Part shown: piece after piece, positions 16,404 to 25,743 of the stretch
Layout: the number at the start of each line of letters is the position of its first letter
Numbering within the stretch: the stretch's first letter is position 1
Assembly (NCBI GenBank): GCA_031265495.1
Contig: JAISCP010000021.1
Location: 1-46,128, forward strand
Length of the DNA: 46,128 bases
Direction of reading: 5' to 3'
Origin: Heliobacteriaceae bacterium
Lineage (GTDB): Bacteria > Cyanobacteriota > Vampirovibrionia > Gastranaerophilales > Gastranaerophilaceae
Position numbers and translations under genes: made by a program
The notes under the pieces: model-generated
Database searches by the model: none
What the model was told of the DNA's origin: nothing
The model's input: the letters and a program-made list of their open reading frames with translations, nothing else

Positions 16404-19400
16404 AATATGTCTCCTTTTTTATATTCATGTCTAACTTTACATATATAATAACTCAAATCCGTTAAAATGTGAAACACTTCATCAAAATTCATATACTTAT
16501 TATTAAGAAGAAGTATAGAAACCGCATCAGCAGAAGCTTTCGGCGCAGGCGTAAACTTAATCTTTTTAGATATTTCAGCCGGCAGCGAACTGCGTATAAT
16601 CCGCCATTCCGTCTCGGAAAACGGCGTATAAATCCTTATATTTTCGGAAGTTTCACGAATCAGCGGGATTGCGGACTCTGTTGCGGCAAGTCTGATTTTG
16701 ATTAATTTTATTAAGTTTTCAACGGATTCCGGCGGTTTTGAGAACCGGTCTTTCCACTCGTCAACAATATAATCCAATTCGGTACCGGATTTTACATCCG
16801 CCAGACGTTTATATTCAATCATTTTCTGTTCATTTGAGCCTGCCCAGTCGTCAGGAATAAACGCCGTTACGTTAATATCTACGATTGCGGGATTTCGTTT
16901 TGCGCTGTAATTTCCCTGTAATTCCTGCACTGTTTCTTCCAGAAGCCGGCAGTACGTGTCAAAGCCAACGTTAATCATGTGTCCGTGCTGTTTGGTTCCC
17001 AGAATATTTCCAACCCCGCGTATTTCCACATCGCGCATGGCAATCCGGTAACCGCTGCCAAGAGTTGTAAATTCCTTTATCGCTTTAAGACGCTGCATGG
17101 CTTCTTTTGTCATTGCCTTGCTTTTTGTGTAAAAACAATAGCAGTATGCCTGCCGCTGAGAACGCCCGACGCGTCCGCGAAGCTGGTAAAGCTGGGCAAG
17201 TCCGAAACGGTCTGCATTATGGATTATCATTGTGTTTGCGTTCGGAATATCAATCCCGTTTTCAATAATCGTTGTGGCCAGCAGAACATCGTATTCCTGA
17301 TTTGCAAAATCCACTATAACCTTTTCCAGTGCATTTTCGTCCATTTGCCCGTGTCCGACCGCAATCCGCGCTCCGGGTACGAGCTTTTGAAGCTGAAACT
17401 TAAACTCCTCAATAGTTTCCACCTTATTGTAAAGATAGAAAACCTGCCCTTCGCGGTCAAGTTCATGAACTATTGCTTTTCTTATTGTATCTTCATTCCG
17501 TTCGCCGACATAGGTTTTTATCGGAAGTCTGTTTTTGGGCGGAGTGTTAATAACCGATATGTCCTTTATCCCCGAAAGCGACATGTAAAGCGTTCGCGGA
17601 ATAGGCGTTGCGGACATGGTAATTACATCAACGTTTTCGCGCAAATTTTTAAGCCTTTCTTTATGCCGCACGCCAAAACGGTGTTCTTCATCAATTACGA
17701 GCAGTCCCGGCTCTTTAAAAATAATCCTCTCCTGCAAAAGCATGTGGGTTCCGATAACCACATCGCATTTGCCTGCCGCAAGATTTTTAACCGTCATATT
17801 CTGCTCTTTTTTACTGCGAAAACGCGACAGCAATTCAACGTTAATCCCGAACGGCTTAAATCTTTCCGAAATCGTCTGAAAATGCTGGAGCGCAAGAATG
17901 GTCGTCGGAACAACAACCGCAGCCTGCCTGCCCGACATTACCGCCTTGAAAACCGCCCGCATTGCAACCTCTGTTTTCCCGAACCCGACATCGCCGCAAA
18001 TCAGCCTGTCCATAGGCTGTGAACCTTCCATATCCGCCTTAACCTCCGTTATTGCCTTCATCTGGTCAGGAGTTTCCGTGAATTCAAACGCTTCTTCCAT
18101 TTCAAACTGCCAGGCGGTATCGGGAAAAAACTCTATTCCCTTCTGCATTTTACGCTTTGCGTAGAGTCTTAACAAGTCATAGGCAACAGCTTCAACTTCT
18201 TTTTTTACCCGCGACTTGGTATTTTCCCAATCTTTGCCGCCCATTCTTGATAATTTCGGCTTAACCGTTCCGGAGCCGCGATAGCGCACAAGAAGATTAA
18301 TCTGTTCCGCAGGCATGTGCAGTCTGTCTTTAGCCGCATACTCTATTGTTAAATAATCCTTCAGCTGCCCGTCAATTTCCTGCTGCGACAATCCGATATA
18401 AATCCCGACCCCGTGCACACTGTGGACAACGTATTCCCCTTCTTTAATATCGTTAATGCTTTCTATAAATTCCTGTTTTTCTTTATAATAAGAACGTTTG
18501 ACAGCTGTAACCTCTTTGGTGCGTTTATTAAAAAGTTCTCTGTCCGTGAGAATTATCGTCCTGCAATCCTCTAAAACCGCTCCGTGAGCACAAATATTCT
18601 CTGAGATTTCCGCGTCAAAAACCCCTCTTTCCGCCAGAATTTCCCGGACCCGCTCAGGATAATCCGTTGCCGCAATAAATTTATACCCCTGTTTCGACTT
18701 AATAAATGCCGCAATATCATCAAAATCCGCACTGAAATTTTGCACGGGCAGCGAATTAAATTCGATAATTTCCACGGCATTATTATCGATAAAATTATCC
18801 AGCCCGATTTTTACAAAGCCTGTTGCTCTGCGGATAAAATCTTCAAACGGAATGTGGTTTTTGTCTTTTAACTCCGCCTCTTTTGCCTGTTTTTCAAAAT
18901 TGTTATCAACAAACTGATATTTGGAGTAAATTTCGGCGGTTTCATCAAACACAAGAATATACTCTTTCAGAAAGTCCAAAACACTTGCCGTATCAGGATT
19001 AAACTTGTTTTGATAAACATCAATCCCTTCAAAATAGTCTTCCTGATTGACAAATTTATAAACCGGCAAAATCTCCGCTGACGGCGTTTTGTCAACCGAT
19101 TTTTGGGTTTCATTGTTAAAATAGCGCATATCTGTGATTTCATCGCCCCAAAGCTCAATTCTCACCGGCCTTGCGGCAAAAATATCAATAATATCTCCGC
19201 GTACGCTGAATTCTCCTGTATCGCTGACCATAGTGGAGCGTTTGTAACCCAAATTCACCAATTTTTGGCTCAAAGCGCGAATGTCAATTTCATCACCGGT
19301 CTTGAGCCTGACAGCATTTTCTTTATAAAAATCTTCTTTCGGGAACTTTTCAAGCAGAGCTTTCACCGGCGCCAGAACCAGAGCCGGTTTTTCCCTCAAA

Positions 19401-19702
19401 ATCCGCACCTGTTCAATATAATCGTAACGGTTTGGCGAAACAGCTTCATACATTGAAACATTCTGGCATGGCAAAATCTGCGCATCAAGTCCGAAAGCTT
19501 TTTCAAGGTCATTCCGGTATTTCAGCGCTGTCTGTTCTGAGGCGGTGATTACAAGTATTTTTTTCCCGGTAATCTTGCGGATTTTTTCAATCAACAGCAG
19601 GCGCATTAAGGTTGTCAAGCCCGTAACAGTGAAGGAGCAGCCCTTTTTGAGGCGCTGTTCAAATAATGAAAAACTTTTGCTCTGGCAATCAATCGTAAAC
19701 AC
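16400..19702 (-). CDS. mfd: Transcription-repair coupling factor
   Basis: VVHSVHGVGIYIGL, DRLICGDVGFGKTEVAMRA, VIDEEHRFGVRHKE, QLRGRVGRS; 1100 aa. Confidence 0.97.
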   Translation of the reverse strand: MFTIDCQSKSFSLFEQRLKKGCSFTVTGLTTLMRLLLIEKIRKITGKKILVITASEQTALKYRNDLEKAFGLDAQILPCQNVSMYEAVSPNRYDYIEQVRILREKPALVLAPVKALLEKFPKEDFYKENAVRLKTGDEIDIRALSQKLVNLGYKRSTMVSDTGEFSVRGDIIDIFAARPVRIELWGDEITDMRYFNNETQKSVDKTPSAEILPVYKFVNQEDYFEGIDVYQNKFNPDTASVLDFLKEYILVFDETAEIYSKYQFVDNNFEKQAKEAELKDKNHIPFEDFIRRATGFVKIGLDNFIDNNAVEIIEFNSLPVQNFSADFDDIAAFIKSKQGYKFIAATDYPERVREILAERGVFDAEISENICAHGAVLEDCRTIILTDRELFNKRTKEVTAVKRSYYKEKQEFIESINDIKEGEYVVHSVHGVGIYIGLSQQEIDGQLKDYLTIEYAAKDRLHMPAEQINLLVRYRGSGTVKPKLSRMGGKDWENTKSRVKKEVEAVAYDLLRLYAKRKMQKGIEFFPDTAWQFEMEEAFEFTETPDQMKAITEVKADMEGSQPMDRLICGDVGFGKTEVAMRAVFKAVMSGRQAAVVVPTTILALQHFQTISERFKPFGINVELLSRFRSKKEQNMTVKNLAAGKCDVVIGTHMLLQERIIFKEPGLLVIDEEHRFGVRHKERLKNLRENVDVITMSATPIPRTLYMSLSGIKDISVINTPPKNRLPIKTYVGERNEDTIRKAIVHELDREGQVFYLYNKVETIEEFKFQLQKLVPGARIAVGHGQMDENALEKVIVDFANQEYDVLLATTIIENGIDIPNANTMIIHNADRFGLAQLYQLRGRVGRSQRQAYCYCFYTKSKAMTKEAMQRLKAIKEFTTLGSGYRIAMRDVEIRGVGNILGTKQHGHMINVGFDTYCRLLEETVQELQGNYSAKRNPAIVDINVTAFIPDDWAGSNEQKMIEYKRLADVKSGTELDYIVDEWKDRFSKPPESVENLIKLIKIRLAATESAIPLIRETSENIRIYTPFSETEWRIIRSSLPAEISKKIKFTPAPKASADAVSILLLNNKYMNFDEVFHILTDLSYYICKVRHEYKKGDIL

Positions 19703-19844
19703 TTACCACATGATAGCATAAAATTAGTAAATAGGGGTTAGTAAATAGTGAATAGGAGGTATGGAAGGCTGGAGGTATTGAGGTATGGCTTTTTAGTTGA
19801 AACTCGGGTAGAACCTGGTGTAATGGGTGCAGGCTCAGCCTGCT

Positions 19845-20002
19845 CCTCTCCCTGCGGGAGAGGAAACGAACACTAAGCTCAACCTTCGGTTTCACTAAGT
19901 GTTCGAGGTGAGGGGGCAGACAGAATCTATGATATTGCGCTCCACCCAAGATTTATTCTGTTTTGCGCCACCTCACCCCAGCCCTCTCCTGTAAGGAGAG
20001 GG
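19845..20002. repeat. Composite family B repeat
   Basis: cctctccctgcgggagagg...aacactaagctcaaccttcggtttcactaagtgttc...ccctctcctgtaaggagaggg. Confidence 0.8.
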
Positions 20003-20211
20003 AGTGTTCATTTTACATTGTTTCGTCATTGCTGTACATGTCAAGTAATTAGTTACATGATATTGGCGAATAGGGTTGTTAAAAACCTGCCATAACCTCC
20101 CTGTCATGCTGAACTCGGTTGACTACTTTTGCCGAAATCTCCTGATTTCGTGCAAAATGTCTGGTTTCCCACAGCATCTGCCTTCTGTACGGGGAAGTAA
20201 AGCTTAAATGC

Positions 20212-20283
20212 CCCCTCACCCCAAACACTAAACTCAACCTGCGGTTTCGCTAAGTGTTTGCGCCCTCTCCCGTATGGAGAGGG
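20212..20283. repeat. Family B repeat
   Basis: cccctcaccccaaacactaaactcaacctgcggtttcgctaagtgtttgcgccctctcccgtatggagaggg. Confidence 0.85.
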
Positions 20284-20304
20284 AGTGTTCATTTTACATT
20301 GTTT

Positions 20305-20396
20305 CGTCATTGCGAGCGCAGCGAAGCAATCCAGTCAAAAACGTTGAATTTAATGGATTGCTTCATCGCTTGCTACGCAAGCTTCTCGCAATGACG
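20305..20396. repeat. Family A palindromic repeat
   Basis: cgtcattgcgagcgcagcgaagcaatcc...ttctcgcaatgacg. Confidence 0.9.
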
Positions 20397-20488
20397 TTAT
20401 CAATAAAACCCTCATCCGCCCGCTGGGTACCTTCTCCCAAAGGGAGAAGGAATTAAACCGTTCAACCATTCAACCTTTCAACTTTTCA

Positions 20489-21214
20489 CTAAATACTATT
20501 TACTAACCCCTTTGCATCTTCCGCATGCGCCCTTGCAAAAGACCCCATCGCAATCCCGTGATAATTTATTCCGCATTGTTTTGCAAGTCCGGCTGTTTTG
20601 GAATTCGTACCGCCCGAAAGCATTAAATACACCGGCAAATTCGCATTCTGTATAATCTGCGCGGCAGCAACCGCCTGAAGCGTTGTTTTATAATCGTCTT
20701 CTCCCCCGCTCATCGGAAAACCGTCCGCCTGAACAATTGTAGTGTACGGCTCACGCAAAGCTGTCATTTTTTTAATCCGTTCGGTTAGTTTTACATCGCT
20801 AAGCCTGCCTCTGCCGGCACATACACTCAAAAACCCGTTGAAATTTTTATTCAGCCACAGCCATTTAGACATGACCTCTTCCTCATCCGTTCCCGACGCG
20901 TGCAGCTCAATGCAGTCAATCCCCAAGTCAATCAGCGGCGGCAGAATTTCTTCCAAATCCCGCGTCCTGCAATGCGGGTCGCCTTTTGCCGAAACGCTTA
21001 CGCAAAAACATCCCTGCGGCGCCGCACGTTTCGCCGCTTTAACTATATTTTCACTTGCGGACAAATCAAAAAACCGGCAGCCGGCGGCATAGTACAATTT
21101 CGTAAGTCTTTCAATTTCCGAAACATCTCCGTTACCCGCGCCGCAGACCAGTTTAAAACAGTTTCCGTTTTCGAGTAATTCTTTTAATTTTTTGCCGGAC
21201 GACTCTGTATTCAC
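20489..21214 (-). CDS. LdpA-like / DUF561-type protein (cyanobacterial family) lacking an N-terminal ferredoxin-like region
   Basis: NCFKLVCGAGNGD...YYAAGCRFFDLSAS, TTIVQADGFPMSGG, LPVYLMLSGGTNSKTAGLAKQ, HGIAMGSFAR resemble the C-terminal region of LdpA. Confidence 0.6.
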   Translation of the reverse strand: MNTESSGKKLKELLENGNCFKLVCGAGNGDVSEIERLTKLYYAAGCRFFDLSASENIVKAAKRAAPQGCFCVSVSAKGDPHCRTRDLEEILPPLIDLGIDCIELHASGTDEEEVMSKWLWLNKNFNGFLSVCAGRGRLSDVKLTERIKKMTALREPYTTIVQADGFPMSGGEDDYKTTLQAVAAAQIIQNANLPVYLMLSGGTNSKTAGLAKQCGINYHGIAMGSFARAHAEDAKGLVNSI

Positions 21215-22365
21215 CGTTCACCATTAACAATATTTTTGTAAATCATTTCAGACGCTTTTACTATAAACTCCTTACCAGCCGTTGAATTGTACGGACGGCG
21301 CGCCAGAATTACCAGAATATATTTTTTCCCGTTCGGCGTAAAAACAATTCCGGCATCCCCCAGCATTGTGCCTATATCGCCTGTTTTGTGAAGAAAATCC
21401 GCGCCTTCGCCCAGCCCTGCGGCTATAAGACGATTGTTTTCCACATGCCCCATGTAATCAAAAATGCTTTCGCGTGAACTTACACTGAGAAATCTCGGGT
21501 TATCAACATTATACAAAATAACCGCTATATCACGTGCGGTAGTTTTATTTGTACCGCCCAAATCAGGAAGCCATGTCTGCATATAAGTTTTTCCAAGCCC
21601 CCATTCCTTTATTCCGTGATTAACATCATTCATGGAGCCAAGTTTTGCAACCAGCATATTTGTCGCCGAATTATCAGACTCCGTAATCATCATCCTTGCA
21701 AGTTCATCAATTGTATAACCCGAATTTTCCGCCTTAAACTGAAGTCTGCCCGAACCCTCCCCTTTATAATAATCAGCCAGTTTTATGCTGTCATATATAG
21801 AAAATTGTCCCATTTCAATTGAACGGAAAAGGTGGATTAAGACAGGCAGCTTGATAATACTTGCCGCAGGAAAAAGTTCATTACCGTTAATATCAACATA
21901 ATTACCGGTGTCAAAGTCGATTGCATAAATTGCGGGATGTATTGACGGATACTGCGCCATAAGAGTTCTCAGGTTATTTTCCAGCCCTGCCAGTCTCCGG
22001 TTTTCATGAAGCGGCGTCATTTCGGGCTTTTTAATTTTAGCGCCGCGCAAAGAGCGTTCCCCGAAAGCCCAGTGATTAGACAGGTAATCAGACGTAGGAA
22101 AGCGCAGACGGTAATAATCCGTTTTCACTTCAGGATAACGCGAGCCGTAAAAAAAAGACATTGTAACCCGCTGAAACGCTGACGGCAAAACAAAAAACCC
22201 CAGTAACACCATAAAAATAATTGAAACAATACGCTGATTCCGGTTTGTTTTTTTAGGTACAATTTTTCGCGGACGCGTGTATTGAGGTACAGCGCGAATA
22301 ACTTTCGGCTGTGTATATTCTCCGTAATACTGACGTCTTGCCTGCTGCGGCATATTCCCCTCCAA
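21211..22365 (-). CDS. Membrane-anchored class A beta-lactamase-fold serine hydrolase
   Basis: SxxK (SIIK), SDN (ESDNSATNML), KTG (HKTGDIG); one N-terminal transmembrane segment; 4-nt overlap with the LdpA-like gene. Confidence 0.85.
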   Translation of the reverse strand: MEGNMPQQARRQYYGEYTQPKVIRAVPQYTRPRKIVPKKTNRNQRIVSIIFMVLLGFFVLPSAFQRVTMSFFYGSRYPEVKTDYYRLRFPTSDYLSNHWAFGERSLRGAKIKKPEMTPLHENRRLAGLENNLRTLMAQYPSIHPAIYAIDFDTGNYVDINGNELFPAASIIKLPVLIHLFRSIEMGQFSIYDSIKLADYYKGEGSGRLQFKAENSGYTIDELARMMITESDNSATNMLVAKLGSMNDVNHGIKEWGLGKTYMQTWLPDLGGTNKTTARDIAVILYNVDNPRFLSVSSRESIFDYMGHVENNRLIAAGLGEGADFLHKTGDIGTMLGDAGIVFTPNGKKYILVILARRPYNSTAGKEFIVKASEMIYKNIVNGER

Positions 22366-22495
22366 AGATTAATATTACCATTTTAGCAATATATAAGACA
22401 ATTAGCAACTTGTTTACAATTGACAGGGTGGGGTAGGTATGGAGGGATAGCTAAATTAGTAAATAGTGAACAGGAAAGAGGAAACAGCAAAGGAT

Positions 22496-22590
22496 CGTCA
22501 TTGCGAGGAGCTTGCACAGCAAACGACGAAGCAATCCAGTCAAAACAGTGATTTTACCGGATTGCCGCGCTCCCGCCGGTCGCTTAGCAT
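22496..22590. repeat. Family A repeat, truncated at its right end
   Basis: cgtcattgcgaggagcttgcacagcaaacgacgaagcaatccag...attgccgcg without the terminal inverted arm. Confidence 0.7.
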
Positions 22591-22626
22591 GCTGTTTTTA
22601 TTTCTAAATGAGGGTTTTATTGAAAA

Positions 22627-23304
22627 TCAACGCCGCATTGTTTTGAGAACTTCCTTGCTTTCCTTATCAACCCGGAAAGACTCCACTATCTTTTGAATTG
22701 CCTTGTTGTAAGTCCATTTGTCCAGATTAGACTTTTGCAAATATACAAAGGTTTTTTCGGGAAATTTCACATAACAAACCGACAAAGCCCAAGCTGCCGC
22801 CATTCTTGCATAATAACCTTCATGTCCGAAATTACCGAGAATTTTCAGGACTTCTTCAATATGTTCTTCGTCTATAAAGTACCCGAGCAGCATAACAATC
22901 CCGAAACGGAGTTCAAATTCCGCGCCGGAATTCAAATACGGCAGGATAAAATCCCAAACAAGCTTTTTATTTTTATTTGTGAATTTCAGGCTTCCGCAAA
23001 AAGTATCGCAAACCGCCCAGTTATCAATTTTAGGCACAAAATCCCGCACATAACCCAAAACCGCTTCCGGCTCATCCTTAATCAACCCGATTACCAGCCC
23101 TTGCAGGGTGTATTCTTCCATATATTCAACATCTTTGTTTTTAAGAAATTCCCGCCAGTTATCCTGATAGATTTCTTTTGCAATTTTGCGCAGAACCGGA
23201 AGCCTCACTCCGAGAACATTATCAACATTTGGGATTAACGAAGCGGAGAATTTTTTGTAATCAGCCTGCGCCTCGTCAAGCAGTCTTTTTTTAACCCAAT
23301 CCAT
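22627..23304 (-). CDS. DNA alkylation repair protein, AlkD-like HEAT-repeat family
   Basis: NVLGVRLPVLRKIAKEI, IDNWAVCDTFCGSLK, RMAAAWALSVCYVKFPE. Confidence 0.85.
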   Translation of the reverse strand: MDWVKKRLLDEAQADYKKFSASLIPNVDNVLGVRLPVLRKIAKEIYQDNWREFLKNKDVEYMEEYTLQGLVIGLIKDEPEAVLGYVRDFVPKIDNWAVCDTFCGSLKFTNKNKKLVWDFILPYLNSGAEFELRFGIVMLLGYFIDEEHIEEVLKILGNFGHEGYYARMAAAWALSVCYVKFPEKTFVYLQKSNLDKWTYNKAIQKIVESFRVDKESKEVLKTMRR

Positions 23305-23749
23305 TTTTCTCCAAATCCAGCAGTTTTTGCTTCATATCCAGCCCTCCCGCATAACCCGTCAAAGCGCCGTTTGAACCGATAACTCTGTGGCATGGGATTA
23401 CAATCATAATCGGATTTTTGTTATTTGCTCCTCCGACTGCGCGGGAGGCGTTCGGATTTCCGGCTGCTGCGGCCGTTTCTTTATAAGAAGCTGTTTTGCC
23501 GTACGGAATTTTACACAGAAGCCGCCAGACTTTCTTTTGAAAATCCGTACCGGACGGGTTCAGCGGAAGGTCAAAGCTTTTCCTTTTGCCCTCAAAGTAT
23601 TCGGCAAGCTGTATACCGGCTTTTTTAATCAAAGGAGTTTCTTTTAGTCCTGTATTTCCCACATTGCGGGAAATCTCAACAATGGCGCCGTTTTCTTCCG
23701 CAATCCCTATTTTTCCGACCGGAGTCTCATAATAAAAAACATACTTCAT
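23291..23749 (-). CDS. ogt: Methylated-DNA--[protein]-cysteine S-methyltransferase
   Basis: IPCHRVIGSNGALTGYAGGLDMKQKLL active-site motif. Confidence 0.95.
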   Translation of the reverse strand: MKYVFYYETPVGKIGIAEENGAIVEISRNVGNTGLKETPLIKKAGIQLAEYFEGKRKSFDLPLNPSGTDFQKKVWRLLCKIPYGKTASYKETAAAAGNPNASRAVGGANNKNPIMIVIPCHRVIGSNGALTGYAGGLDMKQKLLDLEKNGLG

Positions 23750-24222
23750 ATTTTCCTCAATAATACCGCAGCCTGCGCCTTAATTGCACGGCATTCCCCA
23801 ACCGCGTCAAGCTGCTCATTGGTTTTCGCTTTTATCGAAAGCCTGTTTTCATCAATATACAGAATTCTGCACAAAATTTCTTTCATTTTAGGAATATAAG
23901 GCATCATTTTAGGCTGCTGTGCGATTATGTTGCTGTCGATATTTTCAATCTCATAGCCTTTTCGCGCAATATAATCATAAACTTTTTTTAACAAAACAGT
24001 ACTGTCTGCATTTTTGTACTTAGGGTTCGTGTCAGGAAAAATTGTCCCTATATCAGACAGTGCAAGCGCTCCGAGCATAGCGTCAATTACCGCATGGATT
24101 AGAACATCCGCGTCGGAGTGCCCCAGAAGCCCTTTTTCATGCGTAATCTTAACCCCGCCGATAATCAAATCCCGCCCCTGAGTTAATTGATGAATATCAT
24201 ATCCGATTCCGATTCTGTACAT
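23746..24222 (-). CDS. ispF: 2-C-methyl-D-erythritol 2,4-cyclodiphosphate synthase
   Basis: RIGIGYDIHQL, GLLGHSDADVLIHAVIDAMLGA, DIGTIFPDTNPKYKNADS. Confidence 0.97.
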   Translation of the reverse strand: MYRIGIGYDIHQLTQGRDLIIGGVKITHEKGLLGHSDADVLIHAVIDAMLGALALSDIGTIFPDTNPKYKNADSTVLLKKVYDYIARKGYEIENIDSNIIAQQPKMMPYIPKMKEILCRILYIDENRLSIKAKTNEQLDAVGECRAIKAQAAVLLRKI

Positions 24223-24262
24223 AATTATATCCTATCACAAAAACAATGGCGAGCCGGACAAA

Positions 24263-25093
24263 CTACCATGGGTAATCGTCTTTGATTTCCCAGCCGTCAA
24301 GCATTATCAATGCAGTACACATGTACCGATTGCTTTTATTACAATAATGTCTTGAAGTACCATCTGCGTCTGTAACATTTACACCGTTAGTAATTATATT
24401 CTCTCTCGTAAGACCGTTTGTCCAGCCAAAGGGCACAAACCCTGTATCTTTATTCATTCTGAAATAAAAAGCATCTTTACCAAGCTGATTCGGCGGAGCG
24501 CCTCCCGTTATATCAATCGTGCAAGATAAAGTAGAACCGGCTATCACAACTGCTACACCCGTACCGTTTGACAGGATATAATTGGCGCCGTATGTACTTA
24601 TCAAAGCGCCGCATTTGTCATTTGTGCTGCCTGTACTGCAGAGACGCAGCTCTTTAAAATAGGGAGCAATGTACTTGTTCATAAAAGCTTGTGTGTCTGA
24701 AGTTGACTTGTAGCTTGTCGGAAAATCCCAATTTTTGTATTCACCGTTCTCTGCTTCGGAAAGCCTTATGGCTTGCGAAAACATTGAATAAAAATGTTTT
24801 ACCCGAATAGCAGTGACCTTTTTTTGATAATTCGCTATCAATGCCGGCATAGTCAATGCCGCTACTATACCTATTACGGCAAGGGTTATCAAAACCTCTG
24901 CTAAGGTGAAGGCTTTTGCTCTTTGGCCCTCTCCCTGCGGGAGAGGGCGCAAACACTTAGCGAAACCACAGGTTGAGCTTAGTGTTTGGGGTGAGGCGGC
25001 GGTCAGGCTGCACCCATGACATTTGCTCCACCCAAAATTTATTCTGTTTTGCGCCCCCTCACCTGAATTTCTAAATGCACACGCTGTGTTCAT
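24263..25093 (-). CDS. Prepilin-like protein, paralogue of 14066..14902; N-terminal region repeat-derived
   Basis: KAFTLAEVLITLAVIGIVAALTMPALIANYQKK; C-terminal DGWEIKDDYPW; no ATG/GTG/TTG close to the FTLAE site. Confidence 0.82.
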   Translation of the reverse strand: MNTACAFRNSGEGAQNRINFGWSKCHGCSLTAASPQTLSSTCGFAKCLRPLPQGEGQRAKAFTLAEVLITLAVIGIVAALTMPALIANYQKKVTAIRVKHFYSMFSQAIRLSEAENGEYKNWDFPTSYKSTSDTQAFMNKYIAPYFKELRLCSTGSTNDKCGALISTYGANYILSNGTGVAVVIAGSTLSCTIDITGGAPPNQLGKDAFYFRMNKDTGFVPFGWTNGLTRENIITNGVNVTDADGTSRHYCNKSNRYMCTALIMLDGWEIKDDYPW

Positions 25094-25124
25094 TAAGAAA
25101 TTCTTCCTCTCCCGTATGGAGAGG
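24927..25124. repeat. Composite family B repeat inside the prepilin ORF and leader gap
   Basis: ccctctccctgcgggagagggcgcaaacacttagcg...tgtttggggtgagg...ctcacctgaatttctaaatgcac...aagaaattcttcctctcccgtatggagagg. Confidence 0.85.
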
Positions 25125-25143
25125 AAATCATAGAAATTCTGAA

Positions 25144-25254
25144 CTAAATTAGGCGGAAAGCCTTGCAGGAAGCCGTTAGAAAGCCCCCCCCCCCCCCCGA
25201 AAGTGACGCTGTGACTGCGTTACAGCCATTTTTTAATTCTTCTCTCATAACCAT
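25144..25254 (-). CDS. Short leader ORF with G15 tract
   Basis: MVMREELKNGCNAVTASLSGGGGGFLTASCKAFRLI*; the ATG at 25248 has AAGGAGG at ideal spacing; poly-C on + at 25184-25198. Confidence 0.55.
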   Translation of the reverse strand: MVMREELKNGCNAVTASLSGGGGGFLTASCKAFRLI

Positions 25255-25366
25255 TCCTCCTTCTTTAATTATCACAGCAGAATTATACAACACTTGGGCA
25301 AATCTTGTCAAATTGTTATATTTTGCCATCCTGAACTTGCTTTTCCCTCTCCCCGCGGGAGAGGAA
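25152..25366 (-). promoter_or_regulatory. Second copy of the leader cassette (promoter, Shine-Dalgarno, leader ORF, poly-G)
   Basis: TTGACA-18 nt-TATAAT then AAAGAAGGAGGAATGGTTATG; near-duplicate of 14918-15122. Confidence 0.75.
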
Positions 25367-25569
25367 TTCAGCTGTTTCCTCTTTCCTAATTTAGCTATAC
25401 CTACAGCCCTCTATACCCCACCCCGAAATTCCTGTAAGGAATTTCGACCTACCTCTCGCAGAACGATACTCAATCGTTCTGCTCGGCAGAGTCTCAAGGG
25501 GAGGGTAAACCATTCAACTGTTCAACTCTATTTCCTATTCACTATTTACTAAACACTATTTACTAACAA

Positions 25570-25743
25570 CTACTTAATTACAATAAGGTTATTAATAATT
25601 TTCATTTCCGAAGTCGGCAGTACAACTTCGTTTAAGCCGTTTGCTATACTGATAATCTTTCCGGCCCCCAGTACAACATCTTCTCCTTTATATTGGAATT
25701 TGTAATCCTCTTTTCTGTCCGAACGAATAGTAATTTTATCCAT
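25570..25743 (-). CDS. Small protein (57 aa) of unknown function
   Basis: Read by hand: MDKITIRSDRKEDYKFQYKGEDVVLGAGKIISIANGLNEVVLPTSEMKIINNLIVIK*; overlaps the 3' end of the upstream CDS by 8 nt. Confidence 0.6.
   Translation of the reverse strand: MDKITIRSDRKEDYKFQYKGEDVVLGAGKIISIANGLNEVVLPTSEMKIINNLIVIK

Noticed and set aside
16979-18022. 347-aa + strand ORF antisense to mfd
   Set aside because: mfd is unambiguous and strongly conserved here; the antisense frame shows no recognisable domain and is a by-product of codon usage.
19689-20310. Small ORFs 19689..19949 and 20104..20310
   Set aside because: Encoded by spacer repeats (family B, family A and TAGTAAATAG modules); no independent coding evidence. 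Same for 7351..7562, 8932..9157, 25163..25552, 28961..29152, 43969..44205 and 45784..46062.
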